This document shows positions 1 to 10,076 of a stretch of 64,000 nucleotides of DNA, in pieces. The DNA comes from Schistocephalus solidus. Taxonomy: Eukaryota > Platyhelminthes > Cestoda > Diphyllobothriidea > Diphyllobothriidae. The stretch is from assembly GCA_017591395.1 (NCBI GenBank), contig WEDG01000869.1, forward strand, positions 54,845 to 118,844. The letters run 5' to 3'. A model generated the notes under the pieces. It saw only the letters and a program-made list of their open reading frames with translations, was not told where the DNA came from and did no database searches. Position numbers and translations under genes: made by a program. Within the stretch, counting starts at the first letter, position 1. Every line of letters starts with the position of its first letter.

Positions 1-387
1 CCATCGTAGTCCGACGATGTCAACCTAATGCTCCACAGAAAAGGTGGTTCAGGGACGGGTGGCTTGCGCGCAAATTAGTTTAAAGTTATAGCAGGCTTAC
101 ACTGCACCTACCACAATCTCTCTTCCCTCATTTGCCTATCAGTAATAACGGAGGCGAGGTCGGGCACAGATTGAAACATCGCCCACGGAGTGGGAGAGCG
201 GGGTGCGGCATGAGCCTGCAACTACGCGTGCCTACGTTGGGCTAGCGCACCCCCATGTTCGCCATTTTTTATGGGACCGCATCCCAGAATAATAACGCCT
301 GCCATATTTTGATTTGGTCCCCGTGTTTGTCCATCGCACTTACCATGCGGCCCGTTTAGGGGGCACACACACATATGACATACGCAC
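1..387 (+). repeat. Modular dispersed repeat, form A (diverged copy, cut by window edge)
   Basis: First copy of an abundant repeat whose head carries the marker CCGACGATGTC and a 'CAGGGACGG' block and whose A-type tail ends in 'GGCCCGTTTAGGGGGCAC' followed by a CA-rich stretch. This copy is diverged from the others in the window. The short open frames in it occur in every copy and look like by-products of GC-rich repeat sequence, not genes. No transposase or RT is encoded, so it looks non-autonomous; class unknown. Confidence 0.75.
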
Positions 388-388
388 T

Positions 389-1082
389 CGACAGTTCGAC
401 GATCGTAGTCCGACGATGTCCATCGTATGCTCCACAAAAGGGTGGTGCAGGGACGGTAACTTGCGCGTGGATTAGTTTTAAGTGATTGAAGCCTTGCGCT
501 GCATCTAACGTACTATCGCCTCCTCCCCCACCTGAGCCCGTTGTTATGACAGAGTCAAGAAGACCGGAGCGGGCGCAGGTGGCTGGCGCGGCCAGAGCTG
601 CCCCTCGGCGTGCCACCACACCTGGTTCGGATCCCACGTAGTGGGAGTGCCATAAAGTTCACATTAAGGAGCCATTGCAGCCTGACTCTCAGTCCGCCAG
701 TCAGCCATTCCACAGAAAACACACACTGCGCTGACCATGTGGTCCGAGTTATCCCATCAGTTGGCAACCCTCCAAGCCACGGCTTTTAGCACACCGTGAT
801 AGTTTCAAGCGCGTCATATTGTTTATAGTGAGGACAATGCGGTGATTCATCGACCTCACTCTCTCACCCACTCCCCACAATCAGACCACTGTCCGAGCCG
901 GTCAGTTGTCTGATGCGAGAGTGGGTGCAGTTGCTGGTAACCTCGTCTACGCGTACCACGTAAACAACATAGACCCCAAACACAAGCACTAGGATTTCAC
1001 ACAACAGAGGGTTGAACGGTTCACAGCTCACATGTGTGGGATAGCTAGGTCACGTAAAGAAGGGACCATCGCAGCCTGACAC
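389..1082 (+). repeat. Modular dispersed repeat, form B
   Basis: Starts with the shared head (CGACAGTTCGACGATCG at 389). After about 250 bp it switches to the B tail, marked by 'GTGGGAGTGCCATAAAG', 'GAGCCATTGCAGCCTGACTC', 'GGCTTTTAGCACACCGTG' and 'CGACCTCACTCTCTCACCC'. The last 120 bp before the next head contain an extra, partly unrelated insert. Identical modules recur at 1083, 24412, 31348 (reverse) and 35265 (reverse). Confidence 0.75.
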
Positions 1083-1638
1083 ACGATAGTTCGACCATCA
1101 AAGTCCGACGATGTCCACCGAATGCTCCATGGAAGGGTGGAGCAGGGACGGTGGCTTGCGCGTGAATTAGTTTTAAGTGATAGTAGCCTTGCGCTGCAAC
1201 TACCGCACTCTCTCCTCCTCCCCACCTGAGCCCGGAGACAAGACAGAGTCAAGAAGACCGGAGGCGGGAGAGGACGCAGGTGGCTGGCGCGGCCGGAGCC
1301 ACCCCTGGGCGTACCACCACACCTGGCTCAGATCCCACGAAGTGTGAGTGCCATAAAGGCCACATTAAGAAGGAGCCATTGCAGCCTGACTCTCAGTCCA
1401 CCAGTCAGCCACTCCACACAGAACACACATTGGACTGACTACGCGGTCCGAGTTATCCCGTCAGTTGGCAACTTTCCGAGCCACGGCTTTTAGCGCACCG
1501 TGATAGTTTCAAGCACATCAGATTGTTTATAGTGAGGAACATGCGCTGAGCTGTCGACCTCACTCTCTCACCCACCCCCACAGTCAAACCGCTGTCCGAG
1601 TCGGTCAGTTGTCTGATAAGGAAGTGGGCGCACACACA
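1083..1638 (+). repeat. Modular dispersed repeat, form B (about 556 bp, complete)
   Basis: A clean B unit running from its head at about 1083 to the next head at 1639, so it gives the unit length of form B. The tail ends in a block reading 'GTCAGTTGTCTGATAAG' followed by a CA stretch. No long open frame. Confidence 0.75.
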
Positions 1639-2850
1639 CGACAGTTCGACCGTCGATTTCGACGATGTCCACCGTATTCTCCACGGGAAAATGGAGCAGG
1701 GACGGTGACTTGCGCGTGATTTAGTTTTAAGTGTTAGCAGACTTGCGCTGCATCTACCGCACTCTCTCCTTCTCCCCCAACTGAGCCCGGTGTCAAAACA
1801 GAGTCAAGAAAACCGGAGGCGGGAGAGGACGCAGGTGGCTGGTGCGGCTGGGTCCCCTAAGTCCAAGCCGTCCCTTGGCGTGCCACCACACCTCCATGTT
1901 CCGCATTTGTTAGCGGAGCGCAACCCGAATAACGCATGCCATGCCCTGATGTGGCCCCCGTGTTAGTCCAACGCATCTACCACGTGGCCCGTTTAGGGGG
2001 CACAAAAAACACACACACACACACGACACGACAGTTCGACCGTCGTAGTCCGACGATGTCCACCGTATGCTGCATGGGAAATTGGAGCAGGGACGGTGAC
2101 TTGCGCGTGATTTAGTTTAAAGTGATAGAAGACTTGCGCTGCATCTACCGCACTCTCTCCTTCTCCCCCACCTGAGCCCGGTGTCAAAACAGAGTCAAGA
2201 AAACCGGAGGCGGGAGAGGACGCAGGTGGCTGGTGCGGCTGGGTCCCCTAAGTCCAAGCCGTCCCTTGGCGTGCCACCACACCTCCATGTTCCGCATTTG
2301 TTAGCGGAGCGCAACCCGAATAACGCATGCCATGCCCTGATGTGGCCCCCGTGTTAGTCCAACGCATCTACCACGTGGCCCGTTTAGGGGGCACAAAACA
2401 CACACACACACACGACAGTTCGACCGTCGTAGTCCGACGATGTCCACCGTATGCCCGCATGGGAAATTGGAGCAGGGACGGTGACTTGCGCGTGATTTAG
2501 TTTTAAAGTGATAGAAGACTTGCGCTGCATCTACCGCATCTCTCCTCCTCCCCCACCTGAGTCCGGTGTCAAGATAAAGTCAAGAAGACCGGAGGCGGGA
2601 GAAGACGCAGGTAGCTGGCGCGGCTGGGTCCCCTAAGCCCTAGTCGCCCCTAGGCCTGCCACCACACCTCCATGTTCGGCATTTGCTATGGGAGCACAAC
2701 CCAAATAACGCCTGCCATGCCCTAATTCTGCCCCCGTGTTGGTCCAACGCATCTACCACGTGGCCCGTTTAGGGGACACAAAAAAAACACACACGCACAC
2801 ACACACACGTCAGTTAGTTTAACCTCGTAGTCCGACGATGTCCACCGTGG
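1639..2850 (+). repeat. Tandem array of form A repeat: three full units plus a truncated fourth
   Basis: Unit starts (CGACAGTTCGACCGTCG) lie at 1639, 2029 and 2413, with a degraded start at about 2808, so the periods are about 390, 384 and 395 bp. Each unit has the shared head, the A tail ('CCACACCTCCATGTTC', 'ACGTGGCCCGTTTAGGGG') and a short (CA)n linker of variable length. Units 1 and 2 are nearly identical, which points to recent local duplication. The fourth unit stops after about 40 bp at a sharp boundary near 2850. Confidence 0.85.
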
Positions 2851-2869
2851 TCAACCAAAACCTGACATA

Positions 2870-3290
2870 GCACAGTCCACAAGGAGATGATCATGGCTCT
2901 CGAACCTTGGATGTTAGATTCGCGTCGCTGGTGGAACTCTCCGGATTCGCTGGCCCCGATTGTCCCGTGCGGAGAGTTGCGATATTATCAAAGTCAGCTA
3001 AATCGCGCAAGACCCTAGCCGTACCGAGTGCAATTATTGTCACGTCTCCCACACTTATGGAGGTCAAGTTGGGTGAAAACAACAGACCAGGTTGCAACCG
3101 TTTGGCGAACTGTCTGCTTACAGTATGGAACAAGCTTACATCTTGGGGTTTGTCCTGCAAAGATGCCAAATAAGTAAGTCAAGGGCCAAAGCGTGGGATG
3201 AAAATTCGATCAGCAGGCACGTCGGGCCTACCAAGCGAAAACACAGACTAAGTGAGTGCCAGAGAGTTGAACGTAAATAATCAAGAGGAT
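2870..3290. other. Unrecognised segment with overlapping open frames on both strands
   Basis: A plus-strand frame (2907-3173, 88 aa) and a minus-strand frame (2891-3169, 92 aa) overlap almost completely, and a second plus frame follows (3092-3280). Only one can be coding, if any. Neither shows a motif I can name. It lies between the A array and a SINE, so a decayed transposon fragment is the likeliest origin. Confidence 0.3.
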
Positions 3291-3405
3291 AAAGGACAAT
3301 TTTGATTGGTCAGTCTGAAACTAAACTGTTATCTCGTAAGTTGAATGACAGACCCGAGAAAGAGCTCAGAACTTACTTTAACATACCTATCGCAACTGAC
3401 ACGAC

Positions 3406-3670
3406 AACGTGCCCGTAACTCAATGGTTAGAACGTGTCACGAGTTCGAACCTCCGGTGTTGCCATACCCGCGGTTTGGTATGGCTAGCTGACAACTTCTA
3501 ATAAGTCAGAAATGGTCCCGGTCTAGCTTGTATTTGTTGGTAATGTTTTTCTGTTTATAATATACAAGACGCTGAACGGCTGCTGGTGGGGCTCGAGAAT
3601 GAGCCCCAAGGCATAATGGGAAGAGTGTGTTCCGTGACGCTATCGGTGAGCGCACCACTAACTACCACAA
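3406..3670 (+). repeat. tRNA-derived SINE, family 1
   Basis: Starts with a pol III A-box-like segment ('GTAACTCAATGGTTAG') and a B-box-like segment ('GAGTTCGAACCTCC'). The family body follows ('AATAAGTCAGAAATGG'), then the tail ('GGCTGCTGGTGGGGCTCGAG', 'GTTCCGTGACGCTATCGGTG'). The same order recurs at 5655, 17325, 17943, 27732, 33845, 34146, 39735 and 42640. The A-B spacing is tRNA-like but the cloverleaf is lost, so this is not a tRNA gene. 3671-3898 downstream shows nothing I recognise. Confidence 0.75.
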
Positions 3671-3899
3671 TCAACTGCCTGTCCTAGTGCTGTACTCTAC
3701 CCCCATGTCTTCATCAATAAACTGGGTGGCTCGTGAATTAAGCTGCAAAACTTACCATGGATATGAGTAAACCCAAGGCCACATAGACGGACCGATTCAC
3801 TATAGATGCTGACAATACACTTTGTTTACCCACTCGGTTGGATAGGTGACAATGGAATCAAAAGAGCTACACCCGATCAACTTGGAGTTTTAGGAAATT

Positions 3900-3905
3900 T
3901 TTATT
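3900..3905 (-). promoter_or_regulatory. Candidate poly(A) signal AATAAA
   Basis: On the minus strand AATAAA follows directly after the TAG stop (3906-3908) of the frame that reads through from the 4019-4643 exon. If the donor at 4013-4018 is skipped, transcription could end here and make an alternative 3' exon. A hexamer touching the stop is unusual but possible; chance occurrence in AT-rich DNA cannot be excluded. Confidence 0.3.
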
Positions 3906-4018
3906 CTAGAGGACAGATGGACAGGATTTGTGAAGAGAGTTTGAAAAGCCCGAAGAACTAAGGGGGAGTAGCATAGATCGGGTCCGGCAGATGGCCAAAA
4001 AGGATGGGGGTAGCTTAC

Positions 4019-4643
4019 ATCCACTGCCAGGGGCGGTTTGGCTCATCTGGCGTGTCATTTTAACGGGCGTGGACCGATTGAAGACCGGCGGCTGGGAATG
4101 TGGGTACATCTGACCATAGGGATGCTGCTGCTGCTGCGACGAGGTAGTTGCCGTGACCGCTGCTGCAGCCGCTAAAAACTGTTGTTGATGATGATCAGAG
4201 ACGTTGCCAGGTGACCCCGTGAAGGAGGAGGCAGAGGAGGAGGAATTGAGAGAGGGTCCGCCGCCACCGTTGCAGCTAGGGCCGACGGGCTGCTGGATTG
4301 TCATCGAATGTTGGAAGCCTTGTCCAAAGTTGGATTTGACACTAGAGAGCGGTGCCGGTTCAGCCACTTGTCTTCCTCCGGGGGAAGACCGAAACAGTGT
4401 ACCTGGCGGTTGTGTTGCAGTGGTGGTGGTGGTGCTGGCGGGTGCTGCCTGGTGTCGCAAAGTCACGGAGGGAGCAGAGACTATTGGCAGTGTCGGAAAG
4501 TTTCGAAAGAAAGTACCAGACGACCCAACAGCACCGCCACAGGAGCCCTGCATGTACACTTGTTCCAACTGACCGAAAATTGGGGGTGGCTGCGGCGGGT
4601 CAGGGGAAATCAAGGCGTTGATGGTGGGGTTGGAAAAGCTAAT
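4019..4643 (-). CDS. Exon of a Q/G/P/S-rich host protein
   Basis: Minus-strand exon with acceptor CTTATTGTCCTCAG just upstream of 4643 and donor GTAAGC at 4018-4013. It is 625 nt, enters in phase 0 and leaves in phase 1. It reads ISFSNPTINALISPDP at its start and then becomes low complexity: a run of T, poly-S, poly-G, HHQQQ, an alanine run and SSQQQQHPYGQMYPHS, ending near KMTRQMSQTAPGSG. Such composition is typical of disordered regions in RNA-binding or transcription-regulatory proteins, but I cannot name the family. The phase matches the upstream exon at 6561-6887. If the donor is not used, the frame runs on to a stop at 3906 with AATAAA immediately after. Exon reality is well supported by length, splice sites and phase; the product is unknown. 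Confidence 0.65.
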
Positions 4644-4904
4644 CTGAGGACAATAAGAACATGTGACCAGAAAGTCAGTGGAGTTTAGATCAAGAAAACT
4701 AGCCCAGCTGACTACAAATGAGAGGCAAACGGGGAAGAAACTCGGGTATGCAGATAAGTTGAATTTCAGCTTGTGATAAGGACAGTAAACAAAACTGGGT
4801 GCTATTATAGCGTGATTCCTACCCTTACATGCAGTCGTAAAAAAGTAGATTTAAAATATGGTATCCATATTGTGAAAATTAAATATGAATTAAATAACAA
4901 CAAG

Positions 4905-5206
4905 TAAGCAATAAATAATCAGAGGAAGATTTTGGCAGATTTGAATAATTAATTTGACCCACTTGTGAAAAACTCGGCAGTCTCCGAGGGATTCGAACCC
5001 ACGCCAGCAAGGGAAAGGCTTATGTACAGCCAAAGCCCTAGCCAAGTGGGCTGCGAGGCCTCCACCGGGAGCCATGATTTAAATCACACTTGGGTCAAGT
5101 TACCTGCTCAACCTAATGCAACGTATGGAATCCATCAATTCTGATACTATAAGCGGATTGCCCAAGCAGGATTTCATAAGTAATCAATCTAGAATGCACC
5201 AGGCAC

Positions 5207-5212
<6 letters not shown>
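4905..5212 (-). repeat. tRNA-derived SINE, family 2 (reverse copy, with part of the upstream body)
   Basis: Read on the minus strand, it has an A-box-like 'GCCCACTTGGCTAGGGC' near 5055-5039 and a canonical B box 'GGGTTCGAATCCC' at 5000-4988. A tail with 'GAGTTTTTCACAAGTGGGTC' follows. The part at 5070-5212 matches the sequence that precedes the SINE heads at 21190 and 58930 ('GAAATCCTGCTTG...', '...AACTTGACCCAAGTGTGATT'). It is inserted in the intron of the Q-rich gene. Anticodon-arm and acceptor pairing are not preserved, so it is not a functional tRNA. Confidence 0.7.

Positions 5213-5249
<37 letters not shown>
5213..5249. repeat. (AAT)n microsatellite
   Basis: About twelve perfect AAT/ATA units inside the intron. 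It abuts the family 2 SINE, a usual position for simple repeats grown from a SINE tail. Confidence 0.9.
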
Positions 5250-5654
5250 TCGATAATTTCGCATAGGATTGTTACGATGTGGTCTTAATCCACTTTACAA
5301 ACACACCAGCAGTGCACCCCCCATACCGAAACGTTCTGCCCAGGGACCTTCTTGTTCGTGAACATAACCGAACCACTGCACTTGCGGTAAGATTTTTCAC
5401 CTACTAAGAGACCATTTCGGAGGAGATATCGTGACGCCGCATCTTTATTGTGCACCACTTCAGTACAAAACTGTCTTAAAACAGTTTAAAGAATTTGCTG
5501 TATTTCCCTGATACCGCCTCATCGCCCATCGAAATAGACAAGAAGCCCAACTACCGGAGGGGGGGGGGGCAGCGATGGGTCTTAAACAGTATCAACCTCC
5601 TTTTCTCGTTGCATTCTCATGGTAGCTGGCACAATAAGACGACTGACGATGAGT

Positions 5655-5815
5655 GTGAGATGAAAATTGCCGGCAAAGACAAGGGGGACTGGAATAGTCA
5701 GTCCCGGCTCATTAGCCGTCATCAGTTAGTCATAACTCAACCCAGGTGGTGCAAAACCCGCGATCTGTTGATTAGAAGGCCGGCGCGCTAACTAGGGAGC
5801 TACGGGCTCATTTTC
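5655..5815 (-). repeat. SINE family 1, reverse copy with intact head
   Basis: The minus strand reads GAGCCCGTAGCTCCCTAGTTAG (A-box region), then GATCGCGGGTTTTGC (degraded B box), then the body 'GGCTAATGAGCCGGGACTG' and 'CCAGTCCCCCTTGTCTTTG'. A plus-strand family 1 tail starts 10 bp away, so the two form a head-to-tail inverted pair. 5250-5654 shows nothing I recognise. Confidence 0.7.
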
Positions 5816-5825
5816 TCGCCGATTT

Positions 5826-5915
5826 AGATCCCGCTTTGCGGCTGCTGGCGGGGCTCGAGAGCGAGCTCCAAGGCAGAACGGGACGAGTGAGTTCCGTTAG
5901 CGATCGGTGAGTGTT
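5826..5915 (+). repeat. SINE family 1 tail fragment
   Basis: Tail module 'CGGCTGCTGGCGGGGCTCGAG', then 'GTTCCGTTAGCGATCGGTGAG', nearly identical to the tail at 34330-34405. It has no head of its own and lies next to the reverse copy at 5655-5815. Confidence 0.65.
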
Positions 5916-5989
5916 CATGAACGAATGTGCACAAAGTGCCTGACCCGCCAATTAGACACCATTGCTCGTGTTGCTTGGCCCCCGGTCCG

Positions 5990-6260
5990 CATGATCGGTG
6001 GGCGTCATTATCCGACCCAATTTAAAGGGAGCCATTGTAACACGGATCTCCGACCACTGGATAGCATTGTCCCATCAGTTGTCAACCCTTAGGGCCAGGA
6101 TTTTTAAAAGGTCCCTGTAGCTGTTTCGCTCTCGTCCCTTTCACATGTGTGCAAATGCAAAGATAACGACAATCCGACAGTCACCTTGCTGTGAGGTACA
6201 CAGTGCACCTCGTTGGATACGACGGTCAACTTGTCATGAACGGAGTGATTGGTGCTGGTG
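5990..6260. repeat. Fragments of the modular A/B repeat inside the intron
   Basis: 5990-6110 matches the B tail (an 'AGGGAGCCATTGTAAC' block, then 'TCCCATCAGTTGTCAACCC' and a degraded 'GGATTTTTAA'). 6185-6260 carries a degraded reverse head ('GTGCACCTCGTTGGATACGACGGTC'-type sequence; compare GTGGACATCGTCGGACTACG in good copies). 6261-6560 has no further recognisable feature apart from the donor side of the exon. Confidence 0.4.
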
Positions 6261-6560
6261 CGGCGCAAGTCTACCTTAATATAACAAAACTCAAACCCCA
6301 GTGGTGTCTGCTCGCCGGGGACAGTGGTAGTCACCATCCAGCACAGGGGGATCAACTCCCGGTTAGCAGTCAGTCTAGGAAATGAGCAGCGTGCGTGAGA
6401 GACGAACCCTAGAACATACTCTGCCAAGAGCACTCTACTCAGACTGAAGAGAACGTGCGGTCTAGCGGTTATACTGAAGCTCTGATGGACAGGAGACGGA
6501 GTTAGGGTCATGCCACAAAATAACTGAGAACGACCAAGGAGAAGGTGCAGAAGTTCTTAC

Positions 6561-6887
6561 CCGTCCCTCGGCAGAAGGCGGTGGTTGGGGCTGACCAGAA
6601 GGACGCAATTGACCATATATTTGGCGAGACTGTACGCCGCCGGTAGGTGTGAATTGCAGCTGGGAACCGCCACCCATGGGGTGCATCAAGACGTCCCCGC
6701 TGACACCACCAGAGAGGCGCTGCTGCTGCTGGGATTGGGGAGAGGGGTGACAGCCCGTACCTCCGCCATTAGAGGCCGGCCCAACGGGGAAGAAGGGACA
6801 GTTAGCGTTGCGGAAAACGGGTGCCAGGGGCGCCTGGGGTAATCCGCCACCACCGACGCCGCCGGGTCCGCGGGACAAGCCAACAGG
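6561..6887 (-). CDS. Upstream exon of the Q/G/P/S-rich host protein
   Basis: Minus-strand exon of 327 nt (109 codons) that starts and ends in phase 0. The acceptor is CACCTCTTTTTAG before 6887 and the donor GTAAGAAC begins at 6560. It reads PVGLSRGPGGVGGGGLPQAP at the start, then PVFRNANCPFFPVGP, SPQSQQQQRLSGG and GQPQPPPSAEGR. Phase 0 at its end joins directly to phase 0 at the start of the 4019-4643 exon, giving ...SAEGR/ISFSNP.... Rich in G, P, Q and S, so probably a disordered region. No domain with a known fold is visible, the 5' and 3' remainder of the gene is not identified, and I do not assign a symbol. Confidence 0.65.
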
Positions 6888-7850
6888 CTAAAAAGAGGTG
6901 ATCACACATTATCAACTGGAACAAATTAAGTAAATAGTACCCAGGAAGACAAGGGAGACTGGAATGGTTGATTAAATCTTACCAACAACTTAATGTCCCG
7001 GGAGGTTCGACAGCTGAACGCGGAACAGGTGCTCATGACAAATTTTAAGATAAATGGGCAAGGGTAACTTATATGGCACCCTAAACAGAACATGGACACA
7101 AGAACCGCCCAGAATACAGGTGCCTTTGCGCCCATCTCTAGGGGAAACAAGTTTATGATACGTTTAGGGTGAGTGTGCACTGTAGGGTTAAGGTTAGGAC
7201 TACGGCCAGGACACGAGAATAACTACCCTCCTTGGAATTATACGCAGAGCCACCGTTATTATTCGGTGGGGGCGGTCCTATTCCAATGTCCGGTTTATGG
7301 GGCCATATAAGTTATCCTTACCGTCCAATGTCCTACCAGTTAGGAAATAGACCTATGCCCAGTAAAGAATATTAAGTCACACGGGATTGCCGGACGGAAC
7401 AGTCACAGAGACAGTTCCGTCCGGCCTGGACGGTGAGTTAGGAAGGAGGGAACATCGACCCATTGGCACAGCTGGTTGATATCTGCGAAGAGCAGGCGAT
7501 GTAAAATCGGCGGTTCCATTTCACCTACAGACAGACGATTTTCGGCTCTGTTGACTTCTTGCTTCCCATAGGATACAGTAATAGACGGCCACAGCTTTGA
7601 TCCTCGAAAATGAAAGTGCCGTCTAAGAAAGCATTGATGAAAACCGAAAGAGAATCTCGGCAGGTGATCTGCGCGAACGTACACTTATTCGGCAATAAAT
7701 TCTAATTATGGCCTAGCCCAGGAGATTTATCTTCCAGGATCATTAACTGCTCGTTGATAGACTACCACCTACGAGCCTAGCGGGGGGGGGATCCAAGGTA
7801 AAACGGAACGCCCTTTTCTGTCTCGCAATCGGTGCAGATCAGCGAACGCC
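6888..7850. other. Intergenic or intronic, no gene recognised
   Basis: Contains a short SINE family 1 trace at about 6940-6965 ('GACAAGGGAGACTGGAATGG') and a GGGTTAAGGTTAGG stretch at about 7180-7200. A minus-strand open frame at 7403-7684 (93 aa) has no recognisable motif and no convincing splice sites; I do not call it a gene. Confidence 0.5.
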
Positions 7851-7908
7851 AACACCCCCCCCCCGACACTCCTCACCCCCTCCCCCCGACACTCCTCACC
7901 CCCTTCAG
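7851..7908. repeat. C-rich duplicated segment
   Basis: A poly-C run is followed by two copies of 'CCCCCCGACACTCCTCACCCCC'-type sequence about 25 bp apart. The reverse complement is a G-rich strand with several G runs, so it could form a G-quadruplex. 7909-9116 shows no recognised feature; a 110 aa plus-strand frame at 8036-8368 has no motif I can name. Confidence 0.6.
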
Positions 7909-9368
7909 GACAGTATAATGAGGCGATCCAGGCGGAAGTAATATGGGTGAAGCGTAGGCCGGCGTCCAACGTATGCATCATCACGCTGATCCGAAAATGC
8001 AGGAAAATTATGATCTCAGTGGGTAAGGAAATATAGTGTCTCCTGAGGTAGTCAAAATGAGTGTCCAGAAAACTATATATTCACCCAGCATGGAGAGAGA
8101 TAGAGAATGCGCGCTTTTAAGAACCCACGCAGTGCTTAAGAGAGGATGGAATTATTTTACCGCAAAGAGAGGAGGTCCCATGAACAAAAAAATATTCAGA
8201 TACCAAAGGAGCGTAATATTCACACAAATCAACCTCGAGATATACAAAAAGAATTTGCAAAGTAGTCTAGATATGTGGAAAAAGGTTCAACTGGGTTCAA
8301 GACGTTCGCGAATTCCGAGGAACTTCTCATCACATTGCAGCGAGCTTTGTCAGTCACGAGATACATAGTTGGACTGTTGGAAACGATGAGGTCCCTACGT
8401 ACCCTACGGATTTGGCTGAAAGATCACAATATGTGACCAAACTCAGGGAACAAAGGATACATCAGCGTGAAATACACGACTGTATGGCATGCAAAGCTAA
8501 CCCTTACTTTATCCATTGTGCTCGCTAGGGTTAGCATTCGCTGCCGGATTAGCAGTGTCAGAGGCTATAGTTCGTTGGCGGTAGGAGGACCGAAGTATCG
8601 GCTCAACTGGAAACTTTTCAGGCTTTGACTATAAGGATGCAAAATTAGTCTTAAAACGCATCAGTTTTAAATGTGGCAATGAAAGATCGCACAGGACCGG
8701 CCCTACTCTTGCTCCCATCGAGGTTCCATAAAAAATGGTGCCAGGTCAGCTAGGAATGACATCGCGCATAGTGGTTGGCGTGACGTAAACCCACCGGATC
8801 TAGCAAGCTGCACGTGTCCGGACAACAAACTAATGTGCAACCTACTAACCCGGCAACCACTGCCTAAACCTAACGAAAACGATGGATAGAGTAAGGATTA
8901 GGTTGGCGCTCTCCTTTTCTTCATTTAAACAACCCAGAAAACGCCATATACCACCGGTCCCGTACTACTAGCTGACGTATCCGTTGCTATCTGAGCTGGA
9001 TCGCATATTACGATCTTGTCAAGTTGGCGGCGACTAGAGAGTAAATCAGTTGATAGTCAGGCAGACTTATACAGCACCTAGCGTCCTCGCTCCCTCTCTA
9101 TATATACAGTGTACTTATGTCGGAAGTACGGTATACCATCTTTGCCATACAATATTAATAGTAATTGCAGTAGTACTTGTTTGTAGAATGAGCATTACGT
9201 GGTTGATTTTCTGCGACCCAAATGTTAATTGAAATTTCGGATCTGACCCTAGAAAGTCATGTCCGAATCACCTGACTCCATGTCCTGCACTAAATAATTT
9301 CAGAAATTATTTACCCGATTATTCTCTGGAGTCCATATACCAGAAACCGCATAGAGAACGCTGGGGGA

Positions 9369-9440
9369 CCCACTGAGGAGCCGAACCCCTCGTTGCTGTG
9401 TCACACAGCAGCAGAAACATCGGCGAAACACGTGTCTGGG
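9369..9440 (+). ncRNA. Type I hammerhead ribozyme, array unit 1
   Basis: Stem I is CCCA (9369-9372) with TGGG (9437-9440). Core box CTGAGGA is 9373-9379. Stem II is GCCGA (9380-9384) with TCGGC (9420-9424) and contains an inner hairpin TGCTGTG/CACAGCA (9394-9400 with 9404-9410, loop TCA). Core GAAA is 9425-9428, stem III strand CACGTG is 9429-9434, and UC at 9435-9436 puts the expected cleavage between 9436 and 9437. All invariant hammerhead positions are present. Stem III is only 2 bp with a 2 nt loop in cis, or 6 bp if two copies pair, so a dimeric fold is plausible. Confidence 0.8.
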
Positions 9441-9721
9441 CTTTTAGTTAGTATCTATGTCGGAAGTACGGTATAACTTCTTTGCCATATAAGATTCATA
9501 CTACTTGTAGTACTACTTGTTTGTAGAATGGGCATTACGTGGTTATTCCACAGTGGTTGATTGTCTTCGACCCAAATGTTCATTGAAATTTAGGATCTGA
9601 CCCTAAAAACTCATGTCCGAATCACCTGACTCCATGTCCTGCACTTAATAATTTCAGAAATTATTTACCCGATTATTCTCTGGAGTCCATATACCAGAAA
9701 CCGCATAGAGAACGCTGGGGA

Positions 9722-9793
9722 CCCACTGAGGAGCCGAACCCCTCGTTGCTGTGTCACACAGCAGCAGAAACATCGGCGAAACACGTGTCTGGG
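9722..9793 (+). ncRNA. Type I hammerhead ribozyme, array unit 2
   Basis: Same fold as unit 1: CCCA at 9722-9725, CTGAGGA at 9726-9732, GAAA ahead of CACGTG, and GTC ending at 9789 with TGGG after it. All core positions intact. Expected cleavage after 9789, so the RNA between this site and that of unit 1 is 353 nt. Confidence 0.8.
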
Positions 9794-10076
9794 CGTTTTA
9801 GCTAGTATCTATGTCGGAAGTACGGTATAACGTCTTTGCCATATAAGATTCATACTACTTGTAGTACTACTTGTTTGTAGAATGGGCATTACGTGGTTAT
9901 TCTACAGTGGTTGATTGTCTTCGACCCAAATGTTCATTGAAATTTAGGATCTGACCCTAAAAAGTCATGTCCGAATCACCTGACTCCATGTCCTGCACTT
10001 AATAATTTCAGAAATTATTTACCCGATTATTCTCTGGAGTCCATATACCAGAAACCGCATAGAGAACGCTGGGGGA

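Noticed and set aside
5643..5672. Hammerhead from CTGACGATGAG at about 5642
   Set aside because: Stem II does not form and no UH cleavage site with stem I follows; it is at the edge of a SINE copy.
7403..7684. Further upstream exon of the Q-rich gene
   Set aside because: Composition unlike the two exons and no convincing acceptor/donor pair in phase.
8036..8368. 110-codon plus-strand frame as a gene
   Set aside because: No motif, no splice sites or neighbours in support; length is within chance for 64 kb of low-GC DNA.
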